Part shown: piece by piece, positions 8,634-17,438 of the stretch
Position numbering within the stretch: the first letter of the stretch is position 1
How the letters are laid out: each line of letters begins with the position of its first letter
Assembly (NCBI RefSeq): GCF_037076565.1
Contig: NZ_AP029028.1
Span: forward strand, 4,650,001-4,714,000
Reading direction: 5' to 3'
DNA: 64,000 nucleotides
Source: Herbaspirillum sp. DW155
Lineage (GTDB): Bacteria; Pseudomonadota; Gammaproteobacteria; Burkholderiales; Burkholderiaceae_D
Notes under the pieces: model-generated
Database searches by the model: none
What the model saw: only the letters and a program-made list of their open reading frames with translations
Told to the model about the DNA's origin: nothing
Translations under genes and position numbers: made by a program

Positions 8634-8974
8634 TCGCCATGAACGCCTCCACCGGCAGCAGCCTATCTCTGCTGGATCACATCCGCCAGTCCGTGCGCGA
8701 TATCCTCATGACGCCGCTGGGCACCCGCATCTACCGCCGCGCCTATGGCTCGGAAATCCCCGAGCTGATCGACCAGCCCCTGAATGGGGTGACCGTCATG
8801 CGCATCTATGCGGCCGTGGCCTATCGTCTGACGCTGTGGGAGCCGCGCATTTCTCTTTCGTCGGTGAACCTCAACCGGGACGCCAGCGGCGCAATCTCGG
8901 TGGTGCTGCAAGGTGTTACCAATGGCACCGCTGTCGAATTTTCCGTGCAGGTCCGTGAAGGGGCGACGCAATGA
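8630..8974 (+). CDS. Baseplate wedge protein W (gp25-like)
   Basis: A 114-residue protein of the T4 gp25/P2 GpW family (P2: 115). The signature is the segment from SVRDILMTPLGTR through RRAYGS to IPELIDQP. It builds the baseplate wedge with J and I. The ATG at 8630 overlaps the V stop; a second ATG three codons on is also possible. Its stop overlaps the J start. Confidence 0.94.
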   Translation: MIAMNASTGSSLSLLDHIRQSVRDILMTPLGTRIYRRAYGSEIPELIDQPLNGVTVMRIYAAVAYRLTLWEPRISLSSVNLNRDASGAISVVLQGVTNGTAVEFSVQVREGATQ

Positions 8975-9894
8975 GCTCGCCCATCGACCTGTCCCTGCTG
9001 CCGGCACCGCAAGTGCTGGAAACACTGGACTTCGAAACCATCCTGGCCAGTCGCAAGGCGGCCGTGCTGGCACTGCTGCCGGAAGATGAGCGCGAGGCCG
9101 CTGCCAATGTGCTGTCCCTGGAGTCTGAGCCGGCTACCAAGCTGCTGCAGGAGAACGCCTATCAAGAGCTATTGCTGCGCAATCGCGTCAACGATGCCGC
9201 CAAGGCGGTCATGTTGTCGTTTGCCATCGGCTCAGATCTCGACCAGATCGGCGCCAATACCAACGTGAAGCGCCTGGTATTGGTCGAAGCTGATCCGGAT
9301 GCCTCGCCGCCGGTGGCCGAGGTCTTGGAAGGCGACGATGCGTACCGCCTGCGCATTCAGGAAGCGCCTGATGCGCTCTCGACAGCCGGCCCGCGCAATG
9401 CCTATGAATTCCATGCGCGCAGTGCTGACGGCCGCGTGCTGGACGCGCGCGCCGTCAGCCCAGCACCGTGCGAAGTCGTGGTGGCCGTCCTGGCGAACTC
9501 GGATGACTGGCAGGCGCCGGCCGACCTGCTGCAAACCGTCGATGCCGCACTGTCGGCCGAGGATATCCGTCCCCTGGGCGATCTGGTCTCGGTGGTACAG
9601 GGCCAGGTCACGGACTACGCGCTGGAAGCGGTGGTGTATGTCGAAAAAGGCCCCGAGGCACCCATCGCTCTGAATGCCGCCCGGTCGAACGCGGCCGCTA
9701 TCTCCAAGCCGCTGCGCCCGCTGGGCTATAGCGTCTATCGCAATGCCTATGTGGCTGCGCTGAAGGTCGAAGGCGTGCGCAATGTCGTCGTGAAATCCCC
9801 AGCGGCGGACATTCTCTGCGGACGCACGCAAGCGGCACGCTGCACCGGCATCACAATCACCGCCGAGGTGCTGGAAGAGGTGGACGATGTATAA
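8971..9894 (+). CDS. Baseplate protein J
   Basis: The 307-residue protein matches P2 GpJ (302), the main baseplate wedge component. Visible family features are the N-terminal DFETILASRK segment, the ELLLRNRVNDAAKAVML helix, and the GSDLDQIGA stretch near residue 90. It overlaps both W (ATGA) and I (8 bp), consistent with a translationally coupled V-W-J-I operon. Confidence 0.95.
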   Translation: MSSPIDLSLLPAPQVLETLDFETILASRKAAVLALLPEDEREAAANVLSLESEPATKLLQENAYQELLLRNRVNDAAKAVMLSFAIGSDLDQIGANTNVKRLVLVEADPDASPPVAEVLEGDDAYRLRIQEAPDALSTAGPRNAYEFHARSADGRVLDARAVSPAPCEVVVAVLANSDDWQAPADLLQTVDAALSAEDIRPLGDLVSVVQGQVTDYALEAVVYVEKGPEAPIALNAARSNAAAISKPLRPLGYSVYRNAYVAALKVEGVRNVVVKSPAADILCGRTQAARCTGITITAEVLEEVDDV

Positions 9895-10507
9895 CCCGGT
9901 CCCGACCCTGCCGCCCAATACGACGCACCTGGAGCGCGCGCTCGCGCGCGCCTGCGCCGCCCTGGCCGACACGCCGGTGCCCCTTCGTCTGCTGTGGAAT
10001 CCCGACCGCTGCCCGGTGGAGTTGCTGCCCTTCCTGGCCTGGTCCTTTTCGGTGGATCGCTGGGACGATACCTGGCCCGAGGCCATCAAGCGCGGCACGA
10101 TCAAGGCCGCCCGCTACATCCACCAGCACAAGGGCACCATCGCGGCCGTGCGCGGCGTCGTGGAGTCCCTGGGTTACATCATCAAGATCAGTGAATGGTG
10201 GCAGACCGAACCACGCGGCCCGCGCGGCACCTTCGCACTTGAGGTCGGCGTGCTGGATTCGGGCATCACCGATGAAATGTTCCTCGAAATGGAACGGCTC
10301 ATTGACGACGCCAAGCCGCTGTCCCGCCATTTGACCGGGCTGCGTATCCATCTGGAGACCCGTGGACAAATCAACGTTGGCGCATACGCGCAGTTTGGCG
10401 AGGCGGTCACGGTCTATCCCTGGACCCCGGACAGCATCGAGACCGCCGGCGGGCCATTCATCGGCTGTGCCACCCACATTATTGAAATCATGAGCATCTA
10501 CCCATGA
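9887..10507 (+). CDS. Tail protein I
   Basis: At 206 residues it is a little longer than P2 GpI (176). The family pattern is clear: LPFLAWSFSVDRWD followed by KRGTIKAARYIHQHKGT and a segment on the first strand of the tail protein I domain. It completes the baseplate periphery to which tail fibres attach. It overlaps J and the fibre gene by 8 and 4 bases. Confidence 0.94.
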   Translation: MYNPVPTLPPNTTHLERALARACAALADTPVPLRLLWNPDRCPVELLPFLAWSFSVDRWDDTWPEAIKRGTIKAARYIHQHKGTIAAVRGVVESLGYIIKISEWWQTEPRGPRGTFALEVGVLDSGITDEMFLEMERLIDDAKPLSRHLTGLRIHLETRGQINVGAYAQFGEAVTVYPWTPDSIETAGGPFIGCATHIIEIMSIYP

Positions 10508-11562
10508 GCACCTATTTTTCTATTCCGACTGAAATCGGCGAGGCCCGAATCGCCAATGCCCTGGCGCTGGGCATTCCGCTGAAGTTGACGCACATGGCCG
10601 TGGGCGATGGCAATGGCGCCGTGCCGGTGCCGGATCGCAAGCAGACCGCCCTTGTGAAAGAGCAACGCCGCGCGCCCATCAATACCCTCGACAAAGATCC
10701 GAAGAACCCCAGCCAGATCATCATCGAGCAGGTGTTGCCGGCCGATGTCGGCGGCTGGTGGGTGCGCGAAATCGGTATCTTCGACGACGCCGGTAACCTG
10801 TGCGCGGTGGCGAACTGCCCGCCCAGCTATAAGCCGCTGTTGGCCGACGGCGCCGGTAAGGATCAGGTGGTGCGCGTCGTCTTGCTGGTGGCAAGCACTG
10901 CCGCTGTTGAATTGAAGATTGATCCTGCTGTGGTCCTGGCGACGCGCAAGTACGCTGACGACGCAGTGACGGCGCATGAGCAAAAGGCCGACCCTCATCC
11001 GCAATACGTAGTGACGCGCGAGAAGGTCGTAACACTGCTCGGCGAGGCAGCAGAAGCCAATCAAGGCATCGTCAGGCTGGCAACGACTGATGAAGCCGAG
11101 GCAGGCGCCGACGACACCAAGGCCATGACCCCGCTGAAGGTATTCAAGGCCATTGCCAAGAAGCTGGTGCAGGCGACCGAGGCGGTGATGGGCGCGGCCA
11201 AGATCGCGACGCAAGCACAGGTCACGGCTGGCACAGATGACGCCACTATCGTCACGCCAAGAAAGCTGCGTGCCGGCTTTTCTGCCTACTACAGCGCGGC
11301 CGCCGGCTATTTCATTTTCCCGACCTGGCTCGGCGGCCTGATTCTGCAATGGGGCCAGGGCTATGTCTCGTCCACCGCTGGGGCTGCGACGGGGTGGGCA
11401 TTCCCCATCGCGTTTCCGACCGCGTTGCTGGCACTCACGATTTCTAACACGAATGGCTATTCTTCCGGCGTCGTATCGGTCAATTCGACTTCCGTGACTG
11501 GATTCAACGCCTTTTCCAGTGCCGTCAATACGAACATTACCTGGTTCGCCATCGGGCGATAG
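10504..11562 (+). CDS. Tail fibre protein (GpH-like, host recognition)
   Basis: The 352-residue protein starts with the conserved P2 fibre N-terminal domain that attaches to the baseplate (about residues 1-150, with WWVREIGIFDDAGN). A DPHPQY motif near residue 163 and a repeat-like segment AMTPLKVFKA / IVTPRKLRAG follow. The C-terminal 90 residues (from FIFPTWLGGLILQWGQG) resemble gp53-like fibre tips that bind the host receptor. It is much shorter than P2 GpH (669), so the shaft is short. The tip, less GC-biased, is the part expected to vary between strains. Confidence 0.9.
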   Translation: MSTYFSIPTEIGEARIANALALGIPLKLTHMAVGDGNGAVPVPDRKQTALVKEQRRAPINTLDKDPKNPSQIIIEQVLPADVGGWWVREIGIFDDAGNLCAVANCPPSYKPLLADGAGKDQVVRVVLLVASTAAVELKIDPAVVLATRKYADDAVTAHEQKADPHPQYVVTREKVVTLLGEAAEANQGIVRLATTDEAEAGADDTKAMTPLKVFKAIAKKLVQATEAVMGAAKIATQAQVTAGTDDATIVTPRKLRAGFSAYYSAAAGYFIFPTWLGGLILQWGQGYVSSTAGAATGWAFPIAFPTALLALTISNTNGYSSGVVSVNSTSVTGFNAFSSAVNTNITWFAIGR

Positions 11563-11570
11563 GAGCACCC

Positions 11571-11921
11571 ATGAAATATTTCTCCCAAACATCAGGGTTC
11601 CTCGACTCGCGCATTCACAGTCCGATCCCTGGCGACGCAGTAGAAATCACAGACGACGAATATGCACGCCTTCTGAGCGGACAAGCCGAAGGCAAGGTCA
11701 TCACGATCAACGCCGCCGGGCGAACAGACCTGAGCGAGAACAATGCCGTGCCTGATCGCCGCCTGCTCATCCTCGCGGAGCTGGACAAGATCGATGCGGC
11801 CAGTTTGCGCCCGCTTCGTGCTCTCTACGCGGGCACGGGAACGGATGCCGACAAGGCCCGCGTGGCGGAGCTTGAAGCCGCCGCGTCCGCGCTCCGGGAC
11901 GAGCTGCAGACCCTGACCTGA
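11571..11921 (+). CDS. Small tail fibre-associated protein, probable fibre assembly chaperone
   Basis: A 116-residue protein just after the fibre gene (8-bp gap, GGAGCACCC upstream of the ATG). It begins MKYFSQTSGFLDS and has a YARLLSGQAEGKVI segment, reminiscent of the N-terminal part of phage tail fibre assembly proteins; the C-terminal half is a predicted helix pair (EAAASALRDELQTL). Location corresponds to P2 gene G. The assignment is by position and pattern, since the sequence is shorter than P2 GpG (175). Confidence 0.65.
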   Translation: MKYFSQTSGFLDSRIHSPIPGDAVEITDDEYARLLSGQAEGKVITINAAGRTDLSENNAVPDRRLLILAELDKIDAASLRPLRALYAGTGTDADKARVAELEAAASALRDELQTLT

Positions 11922-11963
11922 GGCAGTCACATTCCACCCTATTTTTCTGAGGAGTAAGCCACC

Positions 11964-13139
11964 ATGGCAACCGATTACCACCACGGCGTGCGTGTCATCG
12001 AAATCAACGAGGGGACACGCCCCATTCGCACCGTCTCTACCGCCGTCATCGGCGTGATCGTCACGGCCGACGATGCCGACGCCGAGACTTTCCCGCTGGA
12101 CACCGCTGTGCTCATTACCAATGTGGTAGCAGCGCAAGCCCAGGCCGGCAAGAGCGGCACCATGCGCCGCGTGCTGGAAGCCATCGCAGCGCAAGCCAAA
12201 CCCCTGGTGGTGCTGGTGCGCGTGGCCGAAGGCGACGATGAGGACGAGCAAACCAGCCTGGTCATCGGCGGCGTCTCGGCCGAGGGCCGCTATACCGGCT
12301 CCAAGGCCCTCTTGGCGGCGCAAGCCAAGCTCGGCATCAAGCCGCGCATCCTGGGCGCGCCGGGCCTGGATACCAAGGCGGTGACCAATGCTCTGGCCTC
12401 CCTGGCGCAGACCCTGCGCGCTTTCGTCTACGCATCCTGCTGGAACTGCGCCACGGTGGTGGCCGCCACCGCCTACCGTGCGGAATTCGGTCAGCGTGAA
12501 GTGATGCTGATCTGGCCGGAATTCGTCTCGTGGGACACGTCTTCTAACGCGGATGTGAGTATCTCGGCCGTGGCCTACGCGCTGGGCCTGCGCGCCAAGA
12601 TCGACGAGCAGACCGGCTGGCACAAGACTCTCTCCAACGTAGTGGTGAACGGTCCGACCGGCATCAGCCGTGACGTGTTCTGGGATCTGCAAGACCCAGC
12701 GACGGACGCCGGCGTGCTCAATGCCAAGGAAGTCACCACCCTCATCAACATGAGCGGCTATCGCTTCTGGGGCTCGCGCACCTGCGAAATCCAGGGTGGT
12801 TACTTCCCGTTCGAGAACTACACGCGCACCGCACAGGTGCTGGCCGACACCATCGCTGAAGCGCACATGGTCTATGTCGACCTGCCGATGACGCCTTCTC
12901 TCGTCAAGGATCTGGTGGCCAGCATCAATGCCAAGTTCCGCTCCCTGAAGGCCAGCGGCTACATCATCGACGGTGAAGCCTGGTTCGATGAGCAATTCAA
13001 CGACAAGGACACGTTGAAGGCCGGCAAGCTGACCATCGACTACGGTTACACCCCGGTGCCCCCGGTGGAAAACCTGCTGTTCCAGCAGCGCATTACCGAC
13101 CAATACCTGGCCGACTTCGCCGCGCGCGTCGCCGCCTAA
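11964..13139 (+). CDS. Contractile tail sheath protein FI
   Basis: The 391-residue protein matches P2 FI (396). The N-terminus DYHHGVRVIEINEGTRPIRT and the later stretch with GYRFWGSRT are family hallmarks. Sheath subunits assemble around the FII tube and contract on infection. A good AGGAG site precedes the ATG. The 42-bp gap before it is where P2 has its F promoter further upstream; I could not identify an Ogr box with confidence. Confidence 0.96.
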   Translation: MATDYHHGVRVIEINEGTRPIRTVSTAVIGVIVTADDADAETFPLDTAVLITNVVAAQAQAGKSGTMRRVLEAIAAQAKPLVVLVRVAEGDDEDEQTSLVIGGVSAEGRYTGSKALLAAQAKLGIKPRILGAPGLDTKAVTNALASLAQTLRAFVYASCWNCATVVAATAYRAEFGQREVMLIWPEFVSWDTSSNADVSISAVAYALGLRAKIDEQTGWHKTLSNVVVNGPTGISRDVFWDLQDPATDAGVLNAKEVTTLINMSGYRFWGSRTCEIQGGYFPFENYTRTAQVLADTIAEAHMVYVDLPMTPSLVKDLVASINAKFRSLKASGYIIDGEAWFDEQFNDKDTLKAGKLTIDYGYTPVPPVENLLFQQRITDQYLADFAARVAA

Positions 13140-13196
13140 TGGGTAGCCGGCCGGTACGCCCGGCCGCCTCCCGTCCTCACATCATAGGAGCAAGAC

Positions 13197-13706
13197 ATGG
13201 GCATGCCCCACAAACTGAAGGATTTTAATTTGTTCGAGAACGGCATCAGCTTTGCCGGCATGGCCACTGAAGTGACCTTGCCGAAGCTGTCGCGCAAGAT
13301 GGAGGAATATCGCGCGGGCGGCATGTCCGGCCCTGTGTCGGCGGACCTGGGCCAGGAAGCCCTGCAACTGGAGTGGACTGCCGGCGGCCTGGTCAAGGAA
13401 GCGCTCAAGCAGTATGCCGCCAAGACGCATGGTGCCGTGCAACTGCGCTTCGCTGGCGCGTATCAGAGCGATGACGATGCATCCGTGCAGGCGGTTGAAA
13501 TCACTGTGCGTGGCCGCTACAAAGAAGTGGATATGGGTAATGCCAAGGTGGGCGACGACACCTCGCACAAATTCAGCATGCCCCTGAGCGCGTACAAGCT
13601 CACCATCGATAACGAGGTGATTTTCGATTTCGACTTCATGAACGGCATCGAGATCGTCGGCGGCGAAGACCGCCGCGCCGACATCCGCAAGGCCATCGGT
13701 CTGTAA
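13197..13706 (+). CDS. Tail tube protein FII
   Basis: The 169-residue protein matches P2 FII (172). It starts MGMPHKLKDFNLF, has the conserved FNLFENG and the KLSRKMEEYRAGGM segment, and ends with an ADIRKAIGL tail. It polymerises into the inner tube on a length set by T. The ATG at 13197 lies after ATAGGAGCAAGAC, a good ribosome site; a second ATG follows two codons later. Confidence 0.95.
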   Translation: MGMPHKLKDFNLFENGISFAGMATEVTLPKLSRKMEEYRAGGMSGPVSADLGQEALQLEWTAGGLVKEALKQYAAKTHGAVQLRFAGAYQSDDDASVQAVEITVRGRYKEVDMGNAKVGDDTSHKFSMPLSAYKLTIDNEVIFDFDFMNGIEIVGGEDRRADIRKAIGL

Positions 13707-13765
13707 TGGCCAGGCGGCATCGCGCCGCCTGCCTCTCCCAATTCCCAATCTGAAAAGGAAGCACT

Positions 13766-14086
13766 ATGACCACCACCGCAACCGCCCCCAAAATCGAAAC
13801 CGTTGTTGTCGAGCTGGACGAACCGCTGACGCGCGGCAATACCCAAATCACCGAATTGACCCTGCGCCGCCCCAAGTCCGGCGCCCTGCGTGGCGTCAGC
13901 CTGATGGATCTCATGAACATGAACGTGAGCGCGCTGCAGGTGGTGCTGCCGCGCATCAGTGAACCCGCCCTGACGCAGTTCGACGTCGCCGCCATGGACC
14001 CGGCCGACCTGATCAAGTGCGGCATGGAGGTCTCTGTTTTTTTGGCACCGAAGGCGGACCGGGCCTTGGTCTCCCAATCGAAGTAG
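13766..14086 (+). CDS. Tail assembly chaperone E (zero-frame product)
   Basis: A 106-residue protein in the place of P2 E (91). P2 E and the -1 frameshift product E+E' act together in tail assembly around the tape measure. The frame holds a T-TTT-TTG heptamer at 14038-14044, and the frame-shifted continuation E' follows. A ribosome site AAAGGAAG lies just upstream. The segment VSLMDLMNMNVSALQVVLPRI is typical of the family. Confidence 0.92.
   Translation: MTTTATAPKIETVVVELDEPLTRGNTQITELTLRRPKSGALRGVSLMDLMNMNVSALQVVLPRISEPALTQFDVAAMDPADLIKCGMEVSVFLAPKADRALVSQSK
14038..14044 (+). other. Slippery heptamer for programmed -1 frameshift, E to E+E'
   Basis: In the E frame the codons read GTT TTT TTG, giving the canonical X-XXY-YYZ heptamer T-TTT-TTG inside a run of seven T (14037-14043). 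Slipping back one base continues as GGC ACC GAA and reaches the stop at 14208, giving about 147 residues against 142 for P2 E+E'. This matches the frameshift established for P2-like phages. Confidence 0.9.
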
Positions 14087-14208
14087 AAGACGCCATGGCC
14101 GACATCGCGACGGTGTTCCACTGGCCACCGGCCGCGATGGAGGACTTGGAACTGGCAGACCTCATGAAGTGGCGCGAGCGCGCCCGAGTAAGAAGCGGGG
14201 CGGAGTAA
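14045..14208 (+). CDS. E' extension, made by -1 frameshift from E (GpE family)
   Basis: This frame has no good ribosome site and is read by slippage in E. Its last 38 residues, starting at Met codon 14094 (MADIATVFHWPP through MKWRERAR), match the short GpE tail protein family. In principle that ATG could serve as a separate start, but fusion is the established route in P2. The stop is directly followed by the ATG of T. Confidence 0.85.
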
Positions 14209-16833
14209 ATGGCAAATGAACTGAAAATGCAGGTGGTGTTCTCCATGATGGAGAAAATCACCGCCCCGCTAAAGAAGATTGCCGGCGGCGCCAAGGACAC
14301 CGGTAAGGCACTGAAGGACACCAGCGACCGCCTGCGCGAGCTGAACAAGCAGCAGAGCGACCTCAACGGCCTGCGTGACCTGCACCAGGGCATGCGCAAG
14401 ACGAATGCCGAGTTGGCCACCGCGCAGCAGCGCGTCGCTGAGCTGGCGGCCAGGATGAAGGCTACCGAGAACCCGACCCGCGCCATGACGCGCGAATTTA
14501 ATGCAGCGGTGCGCAGCGTCAAGTCTCTGCAGGAGGCCAGCGAGCGGCAAGGCACGCAGTATCGCGCCTTGCGCGAACGCCTGGCCGATGCCGGCATCGG
14601 CTCGCGCCAGCTCGCCAATGCGCAGACCTGGCTCAAGAACAGCATTGCCGCCACCAATGCCGAACTAGCGGACCAGCAGAAGAAGCTCACCGCCAACCAT
14701 CGTCAGCAGCAGGTGATGGCCAATGCGCGCCAGCGCGCTGACAAGCTGCGCAGCACGGCGGGCGGCCTGGCAGCGGCCGGCGTGGGGGCCACGGCCAGCG
14801 GCGCCGCCATGGGCGCCCCTGTGCTGGCCGGCCTGAAAGAGGCCAAGCACTACGAGACCGAGAACGGCCGCGTGCGTGCGCTCGGCCTGGGACCGGCCGC
14901 CACCGCCGAGGCGATCAAGTTCGCGCGCGACATGAAAACCTACGGCACCAGCCAGCTCGACAACCTGCAGTTGCTGCGCGACGGCATTACGGCCTTTGGC
15001 GACACGCACCACGCCGAAATGGTCGCGCCCATGATGGCCAAGATGAAATTCGGCAATCACGCCTTCTACGGGGAAGCCGAGGGCGCGGAGAACGAGCGCA
15101 AGTTCATGGACATGCTCAAGGTCATCGAAATGCGCAACGGCACCAAGGACATTGGTACGTTCTCCAAGCAGGCCAATATGGTGCAGCAGGTGCTGACTGC
15201 CACGGGCGGCCGGGTCGGGCCGGGCGAGTGGTTGAACCTCATCAAGACCGGTGGTATCGCGGCCAAGGGCATCAAGGATGAAGCCTTCTATTACCAGCTC
15301 GAATCCCTGGTGCAGGAAATGGGCGGTAACCGGGTCGGCACCTCGATGATGAGCGCTTATCAGAACCTCTATCAGGGCCGCACCACCAAGCGTTCCATTG
15401 CCATGCTGTCGGACCTGGGCCTGATCGGTGACCAATCCAAGGTGAAGCATGACAAGGCCGGCCAGGTCTCGTTCCTGAATCCGGGCGCCATCAAGGGCGC
15501 GGACCTGTTCCGCGAGAACCAATTCGAATGGCTGGAGAAAGTGCTGTTGCCGCAACTGGCCAGCAAGGGCATCACGGACGAAAAGGGGATCCTCGACGCC
15601 ATCGGCGGGATCTTCTCGAACCGCACAGCGGCGCAGCTCTTCTCGACCATGTACCAGCAGCGTACGCAGATCCACAAGAACGAGAAATTGAACCGGGGCG
15701 CCGCCAACATCGACGAGCTCGACAAGCTCGGCCGGGACACCGCCAGCGGCAAGGAACTGGAAACGCTGTCAAAGGTGGCAGACCTGAAACTGGAGCTGGG
15801 CACCAAGATCCTGCCGCTCTACGCCTCTGGCCTGCAGATGGCCGCCAATGCCGTCCAAGCGTTGACCGGCTTCATGGAGCGCAATCCGGCCACCGCCAAG
15901 GCCATGATTGTGGCCTTCAGTGCCATCGCCGCCATCATGGTGGTGATAGGGCCGCTGATGCTCGCCCTGGCCTCGATCATCGGTCCCTATGCCATGTTGC
16001 ACGTTCTGTTCGCAAAGATCGGGCTGCAGGGGAGTTTGCTCATGCCGATCCTGCGCGGCGTCGGCACGGTCTTCATGTGGCTGGGACGGATCTTCCTGAT
16101 GAACCCCATTGGCCTGGCGGTGACCGCCATCGCCGCCGCTGCCTATCTGCTGTACCGGAATTGGGAACCCATTGCCGGCTTCTTCGGCAACCTGTGGCAG
16201 CAGATACGCGGCGCCTTCGCGGGCGGCCTGGCCGGCGTGGGCGCGCTGATCTTGAATTGGTCTCCGGTGGGCCTGTTCTACCAGGCATTTGCGGGCGTGC
16301 TGAGCTGGTTCGGCATCGAGCTGCCGGCCAAATTTACCGAGTTCGGCGCCATGATCCTGCGCGGCCTGGTCAACGGCATTACCAGCGGCATCGGTGCCGT
16401 CAAGGATGCGGTGCTGGGCGCCGGGGCCAGTGTCATTGGCTGGTTCAAGGAAAAGCTCGACATCCATAGCCCGAGCCGGGTCTTTGCCGAGCTGGGCGAC
16501 TACACCATGCAGGGCCTGGCCGTGGGCTTGAATCGTGGCCAGGACGGCCCGCTGTCTACCGTCAGCAGCCTCGCCGGCAAGCTGGCCAGCGCGGGCGCAG
16601 CCGTTGCTATTGGCGCGGGCAGCGTGCCGGCAATGGCCCTCGATAGCCGGCCACCGATCAGCGGTGGCGCTGCGCAGCCCGTCGTCTACCAGGGCGACAC
16701 GGTGCAAATCATCATCCAGCCGACGCCTGGCATGGATGAGCAAGCCATCGCCCGCGCGGTGGCTATTGAGCTGGATCGCCGCGACCGCATGAAGGCGTCG
16801 CGCCAGCGCTCGAACCTCGCAGATTGGGATTAA
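14209..16833 (+). CDS. Tail tape measure protein T
   Basis: The 874-residue protein (P2 T: 815) sets tail length. It has a long N-terminal coiled-coil region (about residues 1-180), a central domain, a membrane-like hydrophobic cluster around residues 560-660, and a C-terminal part with HSPSRVFAELGDYTMQGLAVGL, a motif common near the end of tape measure proteins. It begins one base after the E' stop. Length of the tail should be slightly greater than in P2. Confidence 0.95.
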   Translation: MANELKMQVVFSMMEKITAPLKKIAGGAKDTGKALKDTSDRLRELNKQQSDLNGLRDLHQGMRKTNAELATAQQRVAELAARMKATENPTRAMTREFNAAVRSVKSLQEASERQGTQYRALRERLADAGIGSRQLANAQTWLKNSIAATNAELADQQKKLTANHRQQQVMANARQRADKLRSTAGGLAAAGVGATASGAAMGAPVLAGLKEAKHYETENGRVRALGLGPAATAEAIKFARDMKTYGTSQLDNLQLLRDGITAFGDTHHAEMVAPMMAKMKFGNHAFYGEAEGAENERKFMDMLKVIEMRNGTKDIGTFSKQANMVQQVLTATGGRVGPGEWLNLIKTGGIAAKGIKDEAFYYQLESLVQEMGGNRVGTSMMSAYQNLYQGRTTKRSIAMLSDLGLIGDQSKVKHDKAGQVSFLNPGAIKGADLFRENQFEWLEKVLLPQLASKGITDEKGILDAIGGIFSNRTAAQLFSTMYQQRTQIHKNEKLNRGAANIDELDKLGRDTASGKELETLSKVADLKLELGTKILPLYASGLQMAANAVQALTGFMERNPATAKAMIVAFSAIAAIMVVIGPLMLALASIIGPYAMLHVLFAKIGLQGSLLMPILRGVGTVFMWLGRIFLMNPIGLAVTAIAAAAYLLYRNWEPIAGFFGNLWQQIRGAFAGGLAGVGALILNWSPVGLFYQAFAGVLSWFGIELPAKFTEFGAMILRGLVNGITSGIGAVKDAVLGAGASVIGWFKEKLDIHSPSRVFAELGDYTMQGLAVGLNRGQDGPLSTVSSLAGKLASAGAAVAIGAGSVPAMALDSRPPISGGAAQPVVYQGDTVQIIIQPTPGMDEQAIARAVAIELDRRDRMKASRQRSNLADWD

Positions 16834-16844
16834 GGAAAAACGTC

Positions 16845-17438
16845 ATGATGATGGTCTTGGGAATGTTCGTCTTCAGCTTGCCCACGCTCGCCTATCAAGA
16901 GCTGCAGCGGCAGACGCAATGGAAGTTCGCCAGCAATGCGCGCGTGGGCCGGCGCGACGCGGTGCAGTTCACCGGTAAAGGGGATGACACCATTACCTTG
17001 TCGGGCTGGATTGCACCGGAGCTGACCGGCAGCGCCTTCTCGCTCGATGCCCTGCGCCTGATGGCCGACACCGGCAAGAGCTGGTTCCTGATCCAGGGAA
17101 CGGGGCGCATCTATGGCTCCTACGTCATCGAGAGCATGGACGAGGGGCGCACCGTGTTGGATGGCGACGGCGATGCCAAGCGCATCGAATTCACCATCAA
17201 GTTGAGACGCACTGACGATAGCGTGCTGTCGTCGCTGGGCCTGGGCGATATCTCGGATCTGCGCAACATGGTCGACATCGACGGCATCACGAACAGCATC
17301 GCAGATAAGGCGCGTGATGTGGTCGGCAGTGCCATCGGCGGCGTCACAAGCACGGCCAGTGCGATAGTGGGTAAGGTCAGTGGGGCGGCCAGCTCGCTTA
17401 GCGGTGCTGCCGGGAAAATCGGGGGAGTTGGGCAATGA
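16845..17438 (+). CDS. Tail protein U
   Basis: At 197 residues it is longer than P2 GpU (159). The core from MFVFSLPTLAYQELQRQT through the GWIAPELTGSA segment is typical. ATG 16845 is chosen because TAAGGAA lies 8-9 bases before it, although the frame is open to 16824. The extra C-terminal 45 residues are Ala, Ser and Gly rich (GGVTSTASAIVGKVSGAASS). The stop overlaps the D start. Confidence 0.93.
   Translation: MMMVLGMFVFSLPTLAYQELQRQTQWKFASNARVGRRDAVQFTGKGDDTITLSGWIAPELTGSAFSLDALRLMADTGKSWFLIQGTGRIYGSYVIESMDEGRTVLDGDGDAKRIEFTIKLRRTDDSVLSSLGLGDISDLRNMVDIDGITNSIADKARDVVGSAIGGVTSTASAIVGKVSGAASSLSGAAGKIGGVGQ

Noticed and set aside
11592-13103. A 503-residue open frame opposite the tail sheath gene
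   Set aside because: Mirror of the sheath codons, with no recognisable domain; the sheath gene is certain.
14094-14208. Stand-alone GpE-type gene
   Set aside because: The slippery heptamer and P2 precedent make it the end of the frameshift product; no ribosome site stands before the internal ATG.
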